The notes below the pieces were generated by a model that ran no database searches, was not told where the DNA came from, and saw nothing but the letters and a program-made list of their open reading frames with translations. 50,728 nt of DNA from NCBI GenBank assembly GCA_022614695.1, contig JAKEIC010000170.1, positions 1 through 50,728 on the forward strand. The letters run 5' to 3'. Positions 23,909 through 31,804 of the stretch are shown piece after piece (within the stretch, counting starts at the first letter, position 1; the number at the start of each line of letters is the position of its first letter). The DNA comes from Planctomycetales bacterium. GTDB lineage: Bacteria; Planctomycetota; JAKEIC01. The position numbers and the translations under genes are program-made.

Positions 23909-25141
23909 CTATTTATTCTGAAATAAGTTCTGTCGTGAGTCTCGATGGTCGCCCACGGGCCTCCCCTCCAGGAGGGTGCGGTACACCGCGATCACCCGAT
24001 CGCACCCTTCGGAAGCGGGATGGCGCTCGGCGGTGGCTCGCGCGGCGCGGGACGCCGCCTCGCGCCGGCCCGGGTCCGCGGTGCGGCGGACCGCCTCGGC
24101 CAGCGCCGAGGCGTCCGAAGGGTCCTCCAGGATCTCGCCCTCCGACCCGGGGGTCATGACCCCGGAGGCCCCGTTCCATCGCGTCGTGACGACCGGGAGC
24201 CCGCAGGCGAGCGCCTCCAGGGTGACCAGGGCGCAGGCATCGTAGTAGGACGGGTAGACGAGCAGGTCGGCCGCCGCGTAGTAGCGCTCGATCCGCGGCT
24301 CGGGCCCCGGGAAGAGTACGGCCTCACGCACCCCCTCGCGCGCGGCAACCCGCCGGAACCGCGAGGGGTCGTCCCGGCCTACGACGACCGCCCGCGCGGG
24401 CACGCCCGACCGCCGGAGCAGCGCCGTCGCGCGCACGAGGGTCGCGACCCCCTTCAGGCGGAAGTTGTTCCCCACGAAGAGCAGGAGCAGCTCCTGGTCC
24501 CCCACTCCGAGGGAGCGGCGCGTCGGGGCCCGGTGCTCGGCGCCGAGCCCCGGGTGGAAGCGGGCGAGGTCCACGCCGTTGTACACGACCGCGACCCGGT
24601 CCTCGGGGATCCCGTGCCGACGCACGAGGTCCCGCTTCACCATGTCGGATATGGCGATGACGGCGGCGGGGCCGGGAGGGCGGTACTGCGCGCGCTCGAT
24701 CCCGAGGAGGACGTGGTGGCGGAGCGAGAGGAGGCGGGCGGCGCGGGCGAGGGCGCGGGCGACCGGGTCCTCGTAGGCGCGGAAGTTCTGGGCGAGCCAG
24801 GCCTCCTCCGCGCCGCCGTGGGGATTGAGCAGCGTGAACCCGAGCGCCTTCCCGACCGCGTGGACGACCTGGTGGCCGCCCGCGAGCGCCACCCGGCTCG
24901 CGCGGGCGAACCGGAGCTTGCGGAGCCACTTCGGGTGGCGGGCCGAGGGCAGGAGCCGGACGGAGAGGCGCGGATCGGAGACGCGCGGGTCGGAGGGGTC
25001 CGACTCCGCCGCGTAGACCGTCACCCGGTGGCCGCGGTCGCAGAGCCCGCGGGCGAGGTCCGCGACCCAGCGCTCGCCCCCGCCGCGGGAGGGCGAGAAG
25101 TGCTCGATGACGAGGGCGACGTCGAGGGCCGCGCCGGCCAC
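23909..25141 (-). CDS. Glycosyltransferase family 4 (WaaG-like)
   Basis: Protein of 410 residues with the GT-B fold. The acceptor half begins VALVIEHFSPSRGGGERWV, the linker carries AVIAISDMVKRDLVRRHGIP and YNGVDLARFHP, and the donor half has LLFVGNNFRLKGVATLVRA. The sugar-nucleotide motif is YPSYYDACALVTLEALACGLP. The sequence is closest, as far as I can judge, to LPS core glucosyltransferases of the WaaG type; the window also encodes a KDO transferase. The C-terminus (SRQNLFQNK) is encoded by an AT-rich patch unlike the rest of the gene, perhaps an altered end. Confidence 0.9.
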   Translation of the reverse strand: MAGAALDVALVIEHFSPSRGGGERWVADLARGLCDRGHRVTVYAAESDPSDPRVSDPRLSVRLLPSARHPKWLRKLRFARASRVALAGGHQVVHAVGKALGFTLLNPHGGAEEAWLAQNFRAYEDPVARALARAARLLSLRHHVLLGIERAQYRPPGPAAVIAISDMVKRDLVRRHGIPEDRVAVVYNGVDLARFHPGLGAEHRAPTRRSLGVGDQELLLLFVGNNFRLKGVATLVRATALLRRSGVPARAVVVGRDDPSRFRRVAAREGVREAVLFPGPEPRIERYYAAADLLVYPSYYDACALVTLEALACGLPVVTTRWNGASGVMTPGSEGEILEDPSDASALAEAVRRTADPGRREAASRAARATAERHPASEGCDRVIAVYRTLLEGRPVGDHRDSRQNLFQNK

Positions 25142-25170
25142 GGGCGGATGTTATCCGCCGGGCCGGTCGC

Positions 25171-25875
25171 TCACACGAGCGCGAGGGCCGACTCCGCCCG
25201 CTCGAACTCCACCCCCGCCGACGCGCCCGACGGCGCGTAGGTGAGGAGGAGCGACGCGGGGGCGCCCTCGAAGCGGCTCACGACGCGCGTGACGCCGCGC
25301 ACGGTGAGGGTCCCCCGGCCCGGGAACCGGAGCCGGGCGCGCGCGAGGATCGGCTCGGAGCGGCCGAGGATCCGGAGCGCGGCGCTCGTGCGAGGACCGC
25401 TGTCGGCGCGCTCGATCCACTCGAACAGGATCGTCCGGTTCCGCGCCTCGGTGGCGAGGGCCCGCATCCGCGGCGGCCGCGGCACGAGCGGCTCGAGGTC
25501 GGCCGAGACGGCGATGCGGCGGCCCTCGGCGAGGCCGAAGAGGTAGGACACGGCGCGCGAGAGGCCCTCGCTCGCCGGGATGGGCTCGCGGGCCCGCCCT
25601 TCCGGGGCGGTCCCCGCGACCGGCGGGACGAGGTCGCGCGGGAAGAGCGTCGGCAGCTCCGGCAGGGCCCGCATCAGCGTCGCGAAGGCCGCCGCCTCCT
25701 CCTCGGGATGGAGCGGGGCGTCGAGCGCGATCGCGTCCACCGAGCCGGCGCAGATGCTCCCGAGCGCCTCCCGGCGCGAGGTCGCGAAGCTCGCGCGGTG
25801 GCCCGCGGCCAGGATCCGGTCGAAGAGCTCGAGTGCGCTCTCCCGGCGGGCTCCGATGAGCAGGACGGATGCCAT
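25171..25875 (-). CDS. Receiver-like regulatory protein, paralog B
   Basis: Protein of 234 residues. The first 80 residues look like a response-regulator fold (SVLLIGARRESALELFDRIL, then VDAIALDAPLHPEEE). The acidic pair normally after strand 1 is missing, so phosphorylation is doubtful. The second half holds SYLFGLAEGRR and a strand-rich end (ARLRFPGRGTLTVRGVTRVV), perhaps PilZ-like, which I cannot confirm. It is a paralog of the protein at 28584-29291; the two flank the DUF2723 transferase. ATG at 25873-25875. Function unknown; regulation of the glycan genes between them is a guess from position. Confidence 0.72.
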   Translation of the reverse strand: MASVLLIGARRESALELFDRILAAGHRASFATSRREALGSICAGSVDAIALDAPLHPEEEAAAFATLMRALPELPTLFPRDLVPPVAGTAPEGRAREPIPASEGLSRAVSYLFGLAEGRRIAVSADLEPLVPRPPRMRALATEARNRTILFEWIERADSGPRTSAALRILGRSEPILARARLRFPGRGTLTVRGVTRVVSRFEGAPASLLLTYAPSGASAGVEFERAESALALV

Positions 25876-25925
25876 GTCCCCCCCCGGCGCTGAGATCGGC
25901 CGCGGGGGCGAGGGGCTTGAGAGGA

Positions 25926-28520
25926 CTAATCCGTGATCCCCTGCTGTCGGAGCATGGCGCGGTTCCGTTCCCAGAACTCGGGGTCGAGGGCGCGGGACTT
26001 CTCGAACCACTCCCGGGCCCGGGCCCCGTCCCCCCGCTTCTTCGCGATCTGCCCGAGGTAGAGGGCCGCCTCCCCCGCGAGGTTCGGGGGCGAGGCCACC
26101 GTCTCGAGCATCGCCCGCGCGTCCTCGCCGCGGCCGACGGCGAAATAGGCCTTCCCCAGCCGGAAGGCGAGAGGCGCCGGCACGGGCGGCCCCATCTCCC
26201 GGCGGACCTCCTCGAATTCCGCCAACGCCCCGGCGTGGTCCTGCCGCTCGAGGAGGAGGTCGCCCCGGTAGCACGAGGCCTCCGCCACGACCTCCCGCGG
26301 CGCCGAGGTCTCGCGGAGGAGGGCGCGGGCGTCCTCGGGCCGTCGCGAGGCGAAGTAGGCCCTCGCGAGCCCAAGCACGAGCCCGGGGACGGCCGGGCCT
26401 CCCGCCTCCGCCCGGAGCCGCTCGTAGGCCCAGACGGCGGGGTCGTAGTCCCCGCGGCGGACGGAGTCGTCGGCGAAGGCGAGCAGGACCCGCGCCGGGA
26501 AGGGGGTCGCGCGGATCCGCCGGGCGTCCCCGTCGCGGCCCACCGTGGCGTAGGCCCGCCCGAGGAGGAACGCGAGCCCCGGCGGCAGGAAGTCGGGGTT
26601 CTCGGCCCGCACCTTCTCGTACGCCTTGACCGCCGGGGCCGGTCGCCCGTGGGCGAGGGACCAGTCGCCGAGGTTCAGCCACCCCTGCTGGTGGAACTTC
26701 CGGATCTCCTCGACGTAGGGGACGCGCCGGATCCCCGGCTCGCCGGTCTCCGGGTCCGTCACCTTGATCTGGAAGTGCTTGCGCGCCGGCCTCTCCAGGG
26801 CGCCCGCGTTCCGGTACTCGGTATCCCAGTGGCGGAGGTCCACCTCGGGCGGCGCTGGAGGATAGAGCTTCCAGAGGGACCCCACGGGGACCCACTCGAT
26901 CACGTCGGGGATCGGGATCGCCGGCCTCTTGCTGATGTAGGAGGCGCGGCGGTCCCAGTTCTGCTGCATGAGGGCCCCGACCCACTCGTCGTTGGTGACG
27001 GGCTGCCCGGGGCCCTCCGGGGGCCAGCGCAGGTCCGGGTAGCGGCGCTTGAGCCAGCGCGTGTACCACGGGTCGGCGAGGATCGGCTGCATGATGACCG
27101 CCACGTCCGGCCGGTGGCCCTCGACCGTGTGCAGCCAGTAGGCGAGCGAGCACTCCTGGTCGGAGGAAGCGAAGAGGATGGCCTGCGGCTCGAGATGCCG
27201 GAAGAGGTTCCGCGCGAAGTCGGCCGGCACGTGGTCCTCCCGCCGGTCGAGGAGTGGGCCGTTCACGAGGACGAGGGGCCCGAGCGCGGCCGCCCCGACG
27301 CCCGCCGCGAGGGCGGCCCGCCCGGCGGGGGCCGGGAGGCGGGCGCCCGCGGCGGCGAGGAGGTCGTGGAGTCCCACGGCGGCCACGACCTCCAGGACGA
27401 GGAAGAACGGCAAGAGCCAGAAGTCGTACTCCGAGCCCTGCGTGTAGGCCAGAGGGACGCCCCACGCGACCACGAGGAGGGCTCCGAGGAAGAGCCGGAG
27501 GGCCAACCCTGGGACCCGGAGGAGCCGCCGGGCCCCGAGCGCGACGCCCGCGAGCCCCGCGAGGAACAGCTCGTCCCAGAGCTGGCGCGGGAACATCTCC
27601 AGCCGCTCCCACTGCCACCCGTAGGACTCCTCGCGCGCCGTCCACTTCGCGCCGGTGACGTGCGCGACGAAGGAGCCCGGGGTGAGGACGTCGTCGTACA
27701 TGGCGAGGGGACGGTGCGCGGCGGCCCACGGGAGGTAGGCGTAGGGCAGGAAGCCGAGCGTCCCCCAGAGGACCGCCGCCGCGACGAGGAGCCCGGCCGA
27801 GGGCCGGACGGGTTGCGCGTGACGCACGGCGACGGTCCAGGTGAGCCCGACGACCAGGGAGAGGCCGAGCGCCAGGACGAAGATCCCCGTCGAGAGGTGG
27901 TTCGCGCACGAGAGGCCGTGGGTCGCGGCGAGCGCGAAGACGAGCCCGCGCTGCCGGCGGGTCGCCGGCCTCCCGAGCGGCCCCTCCATGCCGAGTCGGA
28001 GCGCGAGCGCGATCGTGGCCAGGGCGAAGAAGGCGTGCATCGAGTAGACCTCCGCCGTGATCGCCTGGAACCAGAGCGAGTAGGAGAGTCCGGTGAGGAG
28101 GCCCCCGAGGAGCCCGGCGAAGAGGCCGAGAGGCGGGAGCCGAGGGGCGGGGGCGTCGCGGTCGGACTCGGCCACCGGTCCCGAGAAGAACCGGAATCCC
28201 GGGGTGAGGAGGAGCATCACGCAGAGCGCCGCCGCCCCGGCGGCGAGCGCGCCCCAGACGGCCGAGAAGGCGTGGACCGCCCGGACGAACCCGAGCCCCG
28301 GGGCGACGGCGAGGAGCGCCGCCACGAACGGCTGGCCGAGCAGGAGGTAGAGCGGGTACCCGGAGGGCGCGAGCCCGCCGCCCACCTTGAGCCCCGCGAG
28401 GAAGAGGCCGGCGTCCTGCCAATAGGGCTCCGGGCCGAGAGTGGTGGCGTAGGCGACGAGCGAGACGAGCGCGGCCGCGGCCGCCACGCCGAGGCGGGCC
28501 TTCCTGTCGGGGAGGGTCAT
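25926..28520 (-). CDS. DUF2723 membrane transferase with C-terminal TPRs
   Basis: Protein of 864 residues. About ten membrane spans fill the first 420 residues. The first luminal loop carries YWQDAGLFLAGLKVGGGLAP, then GYPLYLLLGQPF, the acidic-residue loop typical of DUF2723/protein O-mannosyltransferase-like (GT-C) enzymes. A soluble region follows (HTVEGHRPDVAVIMQPILAD), then TPR-like helices to the end (about 620-864). GT-C enzymes move sugars from polyprenol carriers onto proteins or glycans in the periplasm. ATG at 28518-28520. It sits between two paralogous receiver-like genes and upstream of a GT4 gene, so a cell-surface glycan locus is likely. Confidence 0.86.
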   Translation of the reverse strand: MTLPDRKARLGVAAAAALVSLVAYATTLGPEPYWQDAGLFLAGLKVGGGLAPSGYPLYLLLGQPFVAALLAVAPGLGFVRAVHAFSAVWGALAAGAAALCVMLLLTPGFRFFSGPVAESDRDAPAPRLPPLGLFAGLLGGLLTGLSYSLWFQAITAEVYSMHAFFALATIALALRLGMEGPLGRPATRRQRGLVFALAATHGLSCANHLSTGIFVLALGLSLVVGLTWTVAVRHAQPVRPSAGLLVAAAVLWGTLGFLPYAYLPWAAAHRPLAMYDDVLTPGSFVAHVTGAKWTAREESYGWQWERLEMFPRQLWDELFLAGLAGVALGARRLLRVPGLALRLFLGALLVVAWGVPLAYTQGSEYDFWLLPFFLVLEVVAAVGLHDLLAAAGARLPAPAGRAALAAGVGAAALGPLVLVNGPLLDRREDHVPADFARNLFRHLEPQAILFASSDQECSLAYWLHTVEGHRPDVAVIMQPILADPWYTRWLKRRYPDLRWPPEGPGQPVTNDEWVGALMQQNWDRRASYISKRPAIPIPDVIEWVPVGSLWKLYPPAPPEVDLRHWDTEYRNAGALERPARKHFQIKVTDPETGEPGIRRVPYVEEIRKFHQQGWLNLGDWSLAHGRPAPAVKAYEKVRAENPDFLPPGLAFLLGRAYATVGRDGDARRIRATPFPARVLLAFADDSVRRGDYDPAVWAYERLRAEAGGPAVPGLVLGLARAYFASRRPEDARALLRETSAPREVVAEASCYRGDLLLERQDHAGALAEFEEVRREMGPPVPAPLAFRLGKAYFAVGRGEDARAMLETVASPPNLAGEAALYLGQIAKKRGDGARAREWFEKSRALDPEFWERNRAMLRQQGITD

Positions 28521-28545
28521 GGGACGCCGGGGATTCTACGGGGGT

Positions 28546-28564
28546 GCGGGGGCGGAGCCCCCGC
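28546..28564. repeat. GC hairpin between glycan genes
   Basis: GCGGGGGC (28546-28553), loop GGA, GCCCCCGC (28557-28564). It lies in the 63-base spacer between paralog A and the DUF2723 gene. Without a T-run it is better read as a REP-like or attenuating hairpin than a full terminator. Confidence 0.55.
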
Positions 28565-28583
28565 GATGCGGCCGACCCGCGAC

Positions 28584-29291
28584 CTACCCCGCCGAACCGG
28601 CCGCCGCCGAGGAGGCGATCAGGTCCCAGCCGTCGGAGATCGCCGCCCGGGAGCCATCGAACGCGAGGATCGCGGCGGGCGGGGCGCCCTCCCAGGGGCG
28701 GATCCCGGCCAGGCGACCCTCGATGGTCAGGGTCCCACCCCCCGGCATCCGGAGGCGGGCCCGCCCCGCGGTCGCGTCGGCGGGGACGTCGCCTCGCCCG
28801 CGATCGGCGCGGCGCAGGAACTCGACGAGGATCTTCCCGTCGCGCACGTCCGTCGCCAGGCCGCGCCAGGAGGCGGGAGTCGCCCCGGGGCCCCCCGGGA
28901 TCTCCAAGTCGGCCGCGAAGGCGTGCCGGCGGCCCTCGGCGAGGCCGAAGAGGTAGGCGATCGCGCGGAGGAGCGGTTCGTTGAGGGGGAGCCGCGTGCG
29001 GCGCGCCAGGCGGCTCGGCGCCGGCCCGGCGGCCGGGGGCGGCTCGAGCGAGCGCGGGAGGAGCGTCGGGAGCGTCGGCACGGCGCGGGAGATGGCGGCG
29101 AAGGCCGCGCGCTCGTCGCCGGGCCCGAGCGGCGAGTCCACGACGAGGAGGTCCACGATCCCCGGCAGGACCTTCCGGAGCGCCACCTCGCGCGAGAGCG
29201 CGACGGTCGCCCGGTGCCCCGCGGCGAGGAGCCCGGAGGCGAGTGCGTAGACGCGCGGCTCGCGGACCCCGAGGACCAAGGCGTTCGCCAT
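28584..29291 (-). CDS. Receiver-like regulatory protein, paralog A
   Basis: Protein of 235 residues, collinear with the protein at 25171-25875. Shared landmarks are AGHRA near residue 25, an Asp at the end of strand 3 (VDLLVVDSPL), AYLFGLAEGRR in the middle and a strand-rich end (ARLRMPGGGTLTIEGRLAG). Strand 1 (NALVLGVREPRV) again lacks the acidic pair of a true receiver. ATG at 29289-29291. First gene of the 23909-29291 run, with a MITE-like element just upstream, so its promoter region may have been altered by that insertion. Confidence 0.72.
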   Translation of the reverse strand: MANALVLGVREPRVYALASGLLAAGHRATVALSREVALRKVLPGIVDLLVVDSPLGPGDERAAFAAISRAVPTLPTLLPRSLEPPPAAGPAPSRLARRTRLPLNEPLLRAIAYLFGLAEGRRHAFAADLEIPGGPGATPASWRGLATDVRDGKILVEFLRRADRGRGDVPADATAGRARLRMPGGGTLTIEGRLAGIRPWEGAPPAAILAFDGSRAAISDGWDLIASSAAAGSAG

Positions 29292-29340
29292 CGAGCCCCC
29301 CGCCGGTTATCGGCGGGCGCGAGGCGACTCTTGAGCCATA

Positions 29341-29508
29341 GGGCCTGCCAGGAAACAACTCCCACATCGTCGCGCGGGCGGCGACGGCACATCCGCTTCG
29401 TTGCGCCTCCGTCGGCGTACTTCTCCGCCAGTACGCCTCGTCGGCGCGCCTCGCGGCTGTACCATCGGCGCTCCGCGCGACTTGGGGATTTGTTTCCTGA
29501 CAGGCCCC
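29341..29508. mobile_element. MITE-like element, 168 bp, TA target duplication
   Basis: Ends are GGGCCTGCCAGGAAACAA (from 29341) and, inverted, GGGGCCTGTCAGGAAACAA (from 29508 backwards), with matching bases continuing further inward. TA flanks both sides (29339-29340 and 29509-29510). The interior is also largely palindromic, for example GGCGTAC and GTACGCC around the centre. There is no coding capacity. TA duplications are typical of IS630/Tc1-mariner transposition. The right-hand TA and first element base supply the stop codon of the UbiA-family gene. Confidence 0.78.
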
Positions 29509-30413
29509 TACGCCAGCGCCCAGTCGGCGCCGACGGCGGCGCAGACGAGGGCGGAGACGGCGACGTTCGCATGGAAGAAGGCCGTGTTCACGCGGGAGAG
29601 GTCCTCGGGCCGCACGATCGCGTGCTCAGTGGCGAGGACCGCCGCGACGAGCCCGATGCCGGCGTACCAGGGCCACGAGAGGCCCGCGAGGAGGCCGGTC
29701 GCGCCGAGGGCCGCCACGGTCCCCGCGTGGAGGAGGGCCGACAGGCGGAGCGCCTTCGGGACCCCGAGCCGGGCCGGGATCGAGTGGAGCCCCGCGCGGC
29801 GATCGTAGTCCACGTCGAGGGTCGCGTAGATGACGTCGAAGCCGGCCACCCAGAGGAGGACGGCGAGTCCGAGCGTGAGCGGGGCCGCCTCGAACCGGCC
29901 TGCGACCGCGAGGAATCCCCCGATCGGGGCGCAGGCGAGGGCAAGCCCGAGAACGAAATGGGAGAGCGCCGTGAGGCGCTTGGTCCACGAGTAGGCGAAG
30001 ATCACGACGAGCGCCACGAGCGACAGCCAGCCGCAGAGCTCGTTCAGGGCCCGCGCGGCGACGAAGAAGACCAGGGCCCAAAAGGCGATGAACGCTCGGA
30101 CGAGCCCCGGCGTCACGAGCCCGCGCGGGAGGTGCCGTCCCTCGGTGCGGGGGTTCCGCGCATCCAGGTCGCGGTCCACGAGCCGGTTGTATGCCATAGC
30201 CGCGCTGCGCGCGGCGATCATCGCGAGGAGGATCAGTCCCCAGGTCCCCGCACTCGGCGCGCCGTGGAGGCGGGCGGCGAGGAGCGCGCCCGCGACCGCG
30301 AAGGGGAGCGCGAACAGGGTGTGCGAGAAGCGGACGAGGGCCGGGAGCGCGAGGAGCTGGTGCGCGATCGGGGGCGGGGCCTCGGCCGGCTGCGCGGTCG
30401 TCAGGCGCCCCAC
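29508..30413 (-). CDS. ubiA: UbiA-family 4-hydroxybenzoate-type prenyltransferase
   Basis: Membrane prenyltransferase of 301 residues. It begins RFSHTLFALPFAVAGALLAA, with the Asp-rich motif NRLVDRDLDARNPRT and the second motif DVDYDRRAGLHSIPARLG, both needed for Mg-diphosphate binding. It attaches a polyprenyl chain to an aromatic acid in ubiquinone or menaquinone synthesis. Pairing with UbiX, and the sequence type, suggest the MqnP role of the futalosine route; this is inference. I took the GTG at 30411-30413, which overlaps the end of ubiX by 13 bases. Its stop TAG (29508-29510) is formed across the MITE junction. Confidence 0.92.
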   Translation of the reverse strand: MGRLTTAQPAEAPPPIAHQLLALPALVRFSHTLFALPFAVAGALLAARLHGAPSAGTWGLILLAMIAARSAAMAYNRLVDRDLDARNPRTEGRHLPRGLVTPGLVRAFIAFWALVFFVAARALNELCGWLSLVALVVIFAYSWTKRLTALSHFVLGLALACAPIGGFLAVAGRFEAAPLTLGLAVLLWVAGFDVIYATLDVDYDRRAGLHSIPARLGVPKALRLSALLHAGTVAALGATGLLAGLSWPWYAGIGLVAAVLATEHAIVRPEDLSRVNTAFFHANVAVSALVCAAVGADWALA

Positions 30414-30988
30414 CTCTTCCCGATCCCGTGCGCGACGCCGAGGCGGTCCAGGACCCGGGCCACGACGAAATCCACCATATCCTCGACGGACTTCGGGCGG
30501 TGGTAGAACCCCGGCATCGCGGGGAGGATCGTCGCGCCGGCCTCGGCGAGCGCCGTCATGTTCCGGAGGTGCAGGACCGAGAGAGGAGTCTCCCGCGGGA
30601 CCAGCACGAGGGGCCGCCGTTCCTTGAGCGTCACGTCGGCCGCGCGCTCGATCAGGTTGCTCGAGATGCCGTTCGCGATGCGGCCGAGCGTGCCGACGCT
30701 GCACGGCACGATCGCCATCCCGATCACGGGGAACGACCCGCTCGCGATGGGCGCCGAGACGTCGTGGACGCTGTAGCGCCGCACGCGGCTCCCGGGCGGG
30801 ACCGCGTCCCCGATCCGGGCGTCGTCCGCGCCGACGTCGGTCCCCGTCTCCTCGCGGATGACCGTCCTCGCGTTCTCGGAGACGACGACGTGCACGCCGT
30901 GGCCCGCCTCGGCGAGCGCCCGGAGCGTCCGGAGGCCGTAGGCCGCGCCGCTCGCGCCGGTGATGCAGAGGACCACGTCGCCGGGCAT
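30401..30988 (-). CDS. ubiX: Flavin prenyltransferase UbiX
   Basis: Flavoprotein of 195 residues (VLCITGASGAAYGLRTLRAL, ... MAIVPCSVGTLGRIANGIS, ... RRPLVLVPRETPLSVLHLRNM, ... PAMPGFYHRPKSVEDMVDFV). UbiX prenylates FMN to make the cofactor of UbiD-type decarboxylases, used in quinone biosynthesis. ATG at 30986-30988 fits the family start. The following UbiA-family gene overlaps its end, so the two form a quinone-synthesis pair. No UbiD is in the window. Confidence 0.95.
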   Translation of the reverse strand: MPGDVVLCITGASGAAYGLRTLRALAEAGHGVHVVVSENARTVIREETGTDVGADDARIGDAVPPGSRVRRYSVHDVSAPIASGSFPVIGMAIVPCSVGTLGRIANGISSNLIERAADVTLKERRPLVLVPRETPLSVLHLRNMTALAEAGATILPAMPGFYHRPKSVEDMVDFVVARVLDRLGVAHGIGKRWGA

Positions 30989-31020
30989 CGGGAGGGATTG
31001 TCCGGGCCCCCGCGGGCCGG

Positions 31021-31779
31021 TCAAGCCGGCCCGGCCCGCGCCGCGTGCACGAGGGTCACGGCCACGTCGTAGAGGGCGTGCGCGCCGACGGCGATCCCGA
31101 GTCCGCGGGAGAGGTAGAGCGTGCCGAGGAAGAGCCCGGCCACGGTCCGGATCGCGAGGACCTGGGGCCGGAGCGGCTCCCCGAGGGGCCCCAGGTGGTG
31201 GAAGAGCGAGAAGAGGAGAGCCGAGAAGACCAGCGCGATCGTCGTCGCGGGCCTCTCCGAGAGGCCGAAGATTCGCTTCAGGCCCCACAGGACCCCCCCG
31301 AGCAGGAGCAGCCGGAAGAAGATCTCCTCGTACACCCCCGCCCCGAGCGAGAGGACGATCCCGAGCAGGAGGCCGTCCTCGGGCGGGCCTGCCCCCGCGG
31401 CCATCGGGACCCGGGGGACGTTCACGAGGAGGAGGAGGAGCGCGAGGGCGTCCACGGCGCTCTCGAGGCCCATCGCCAGGTAGAGCCCGGGGCGCCAGAC
31501 GGGCTTCTCGCGCTCCCAGGTGTGGACGACCGCCGCGAAGACGGCGATCACGACCGCGGCGTTGAACGCGGCGAGGCCGTAGCCTGCCGGCGCCAGCGCG
31601 TGGAGCGTGGCCCGGAGCAGCGCCGACGCGCCGTTCACCACGTCGGACCGGGTCCAGACGACGCCCAGCTCGTAGGCGAGCAGGAGCGGGAGCACGAAGA
31701 GGAACCCCGTCCCGAGGTCCCGGCTCTCGCGCAGGTAGGCGGCGAGGCGGCTCTTCTTCGGCCGGGGTTCCTCGGGCAT
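31021..31779 (-). CDS. CPBP-family intramembrane metalloprotease
   Basis: Protein of 252 residues with about seven membrane spans. The Abi/CAAX-protease motifs are present: YEEIFFRLLLLGG (EExxxR), FSLFHHLG (FxxxH) and a late His in GAHALYD. Bacterial members cut within membranes or give self-immunity to peptides; the substrate here is unknown. ATG at 31777-31779. It is divergent from the 31805 gene across only 25 bases, so the two must share a compact promoter region (an AT-rich GATATCAT lies there). Confidence 0.9.
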   Translation of the reverse strand: MPEEPRPKKSRLAAYLRESRDLGTGFLFVLPLLLAYELGVVWTRSDVVNGASALLRATLHALAPAGYGLAAFNAAVVIAVFAAVVHTWEREKPVWRPGLYLAMGLESAVDALALLLLLVNVPRVPMAAGAGPPEDGLLLGIVLSLGAGVYEEIFFRLLLLGGVLWGLKRIFGLSERPATTIALVFSALLFSLFHHLGPLGEPLRPQVLAIRTVAGLFLGTLYLSRGLGIAVGAHALYDVAVTLVHAARAGPA

Positions 31780-31804
31780 CGCCGACAGACGATATCATCT
31801 CCCC

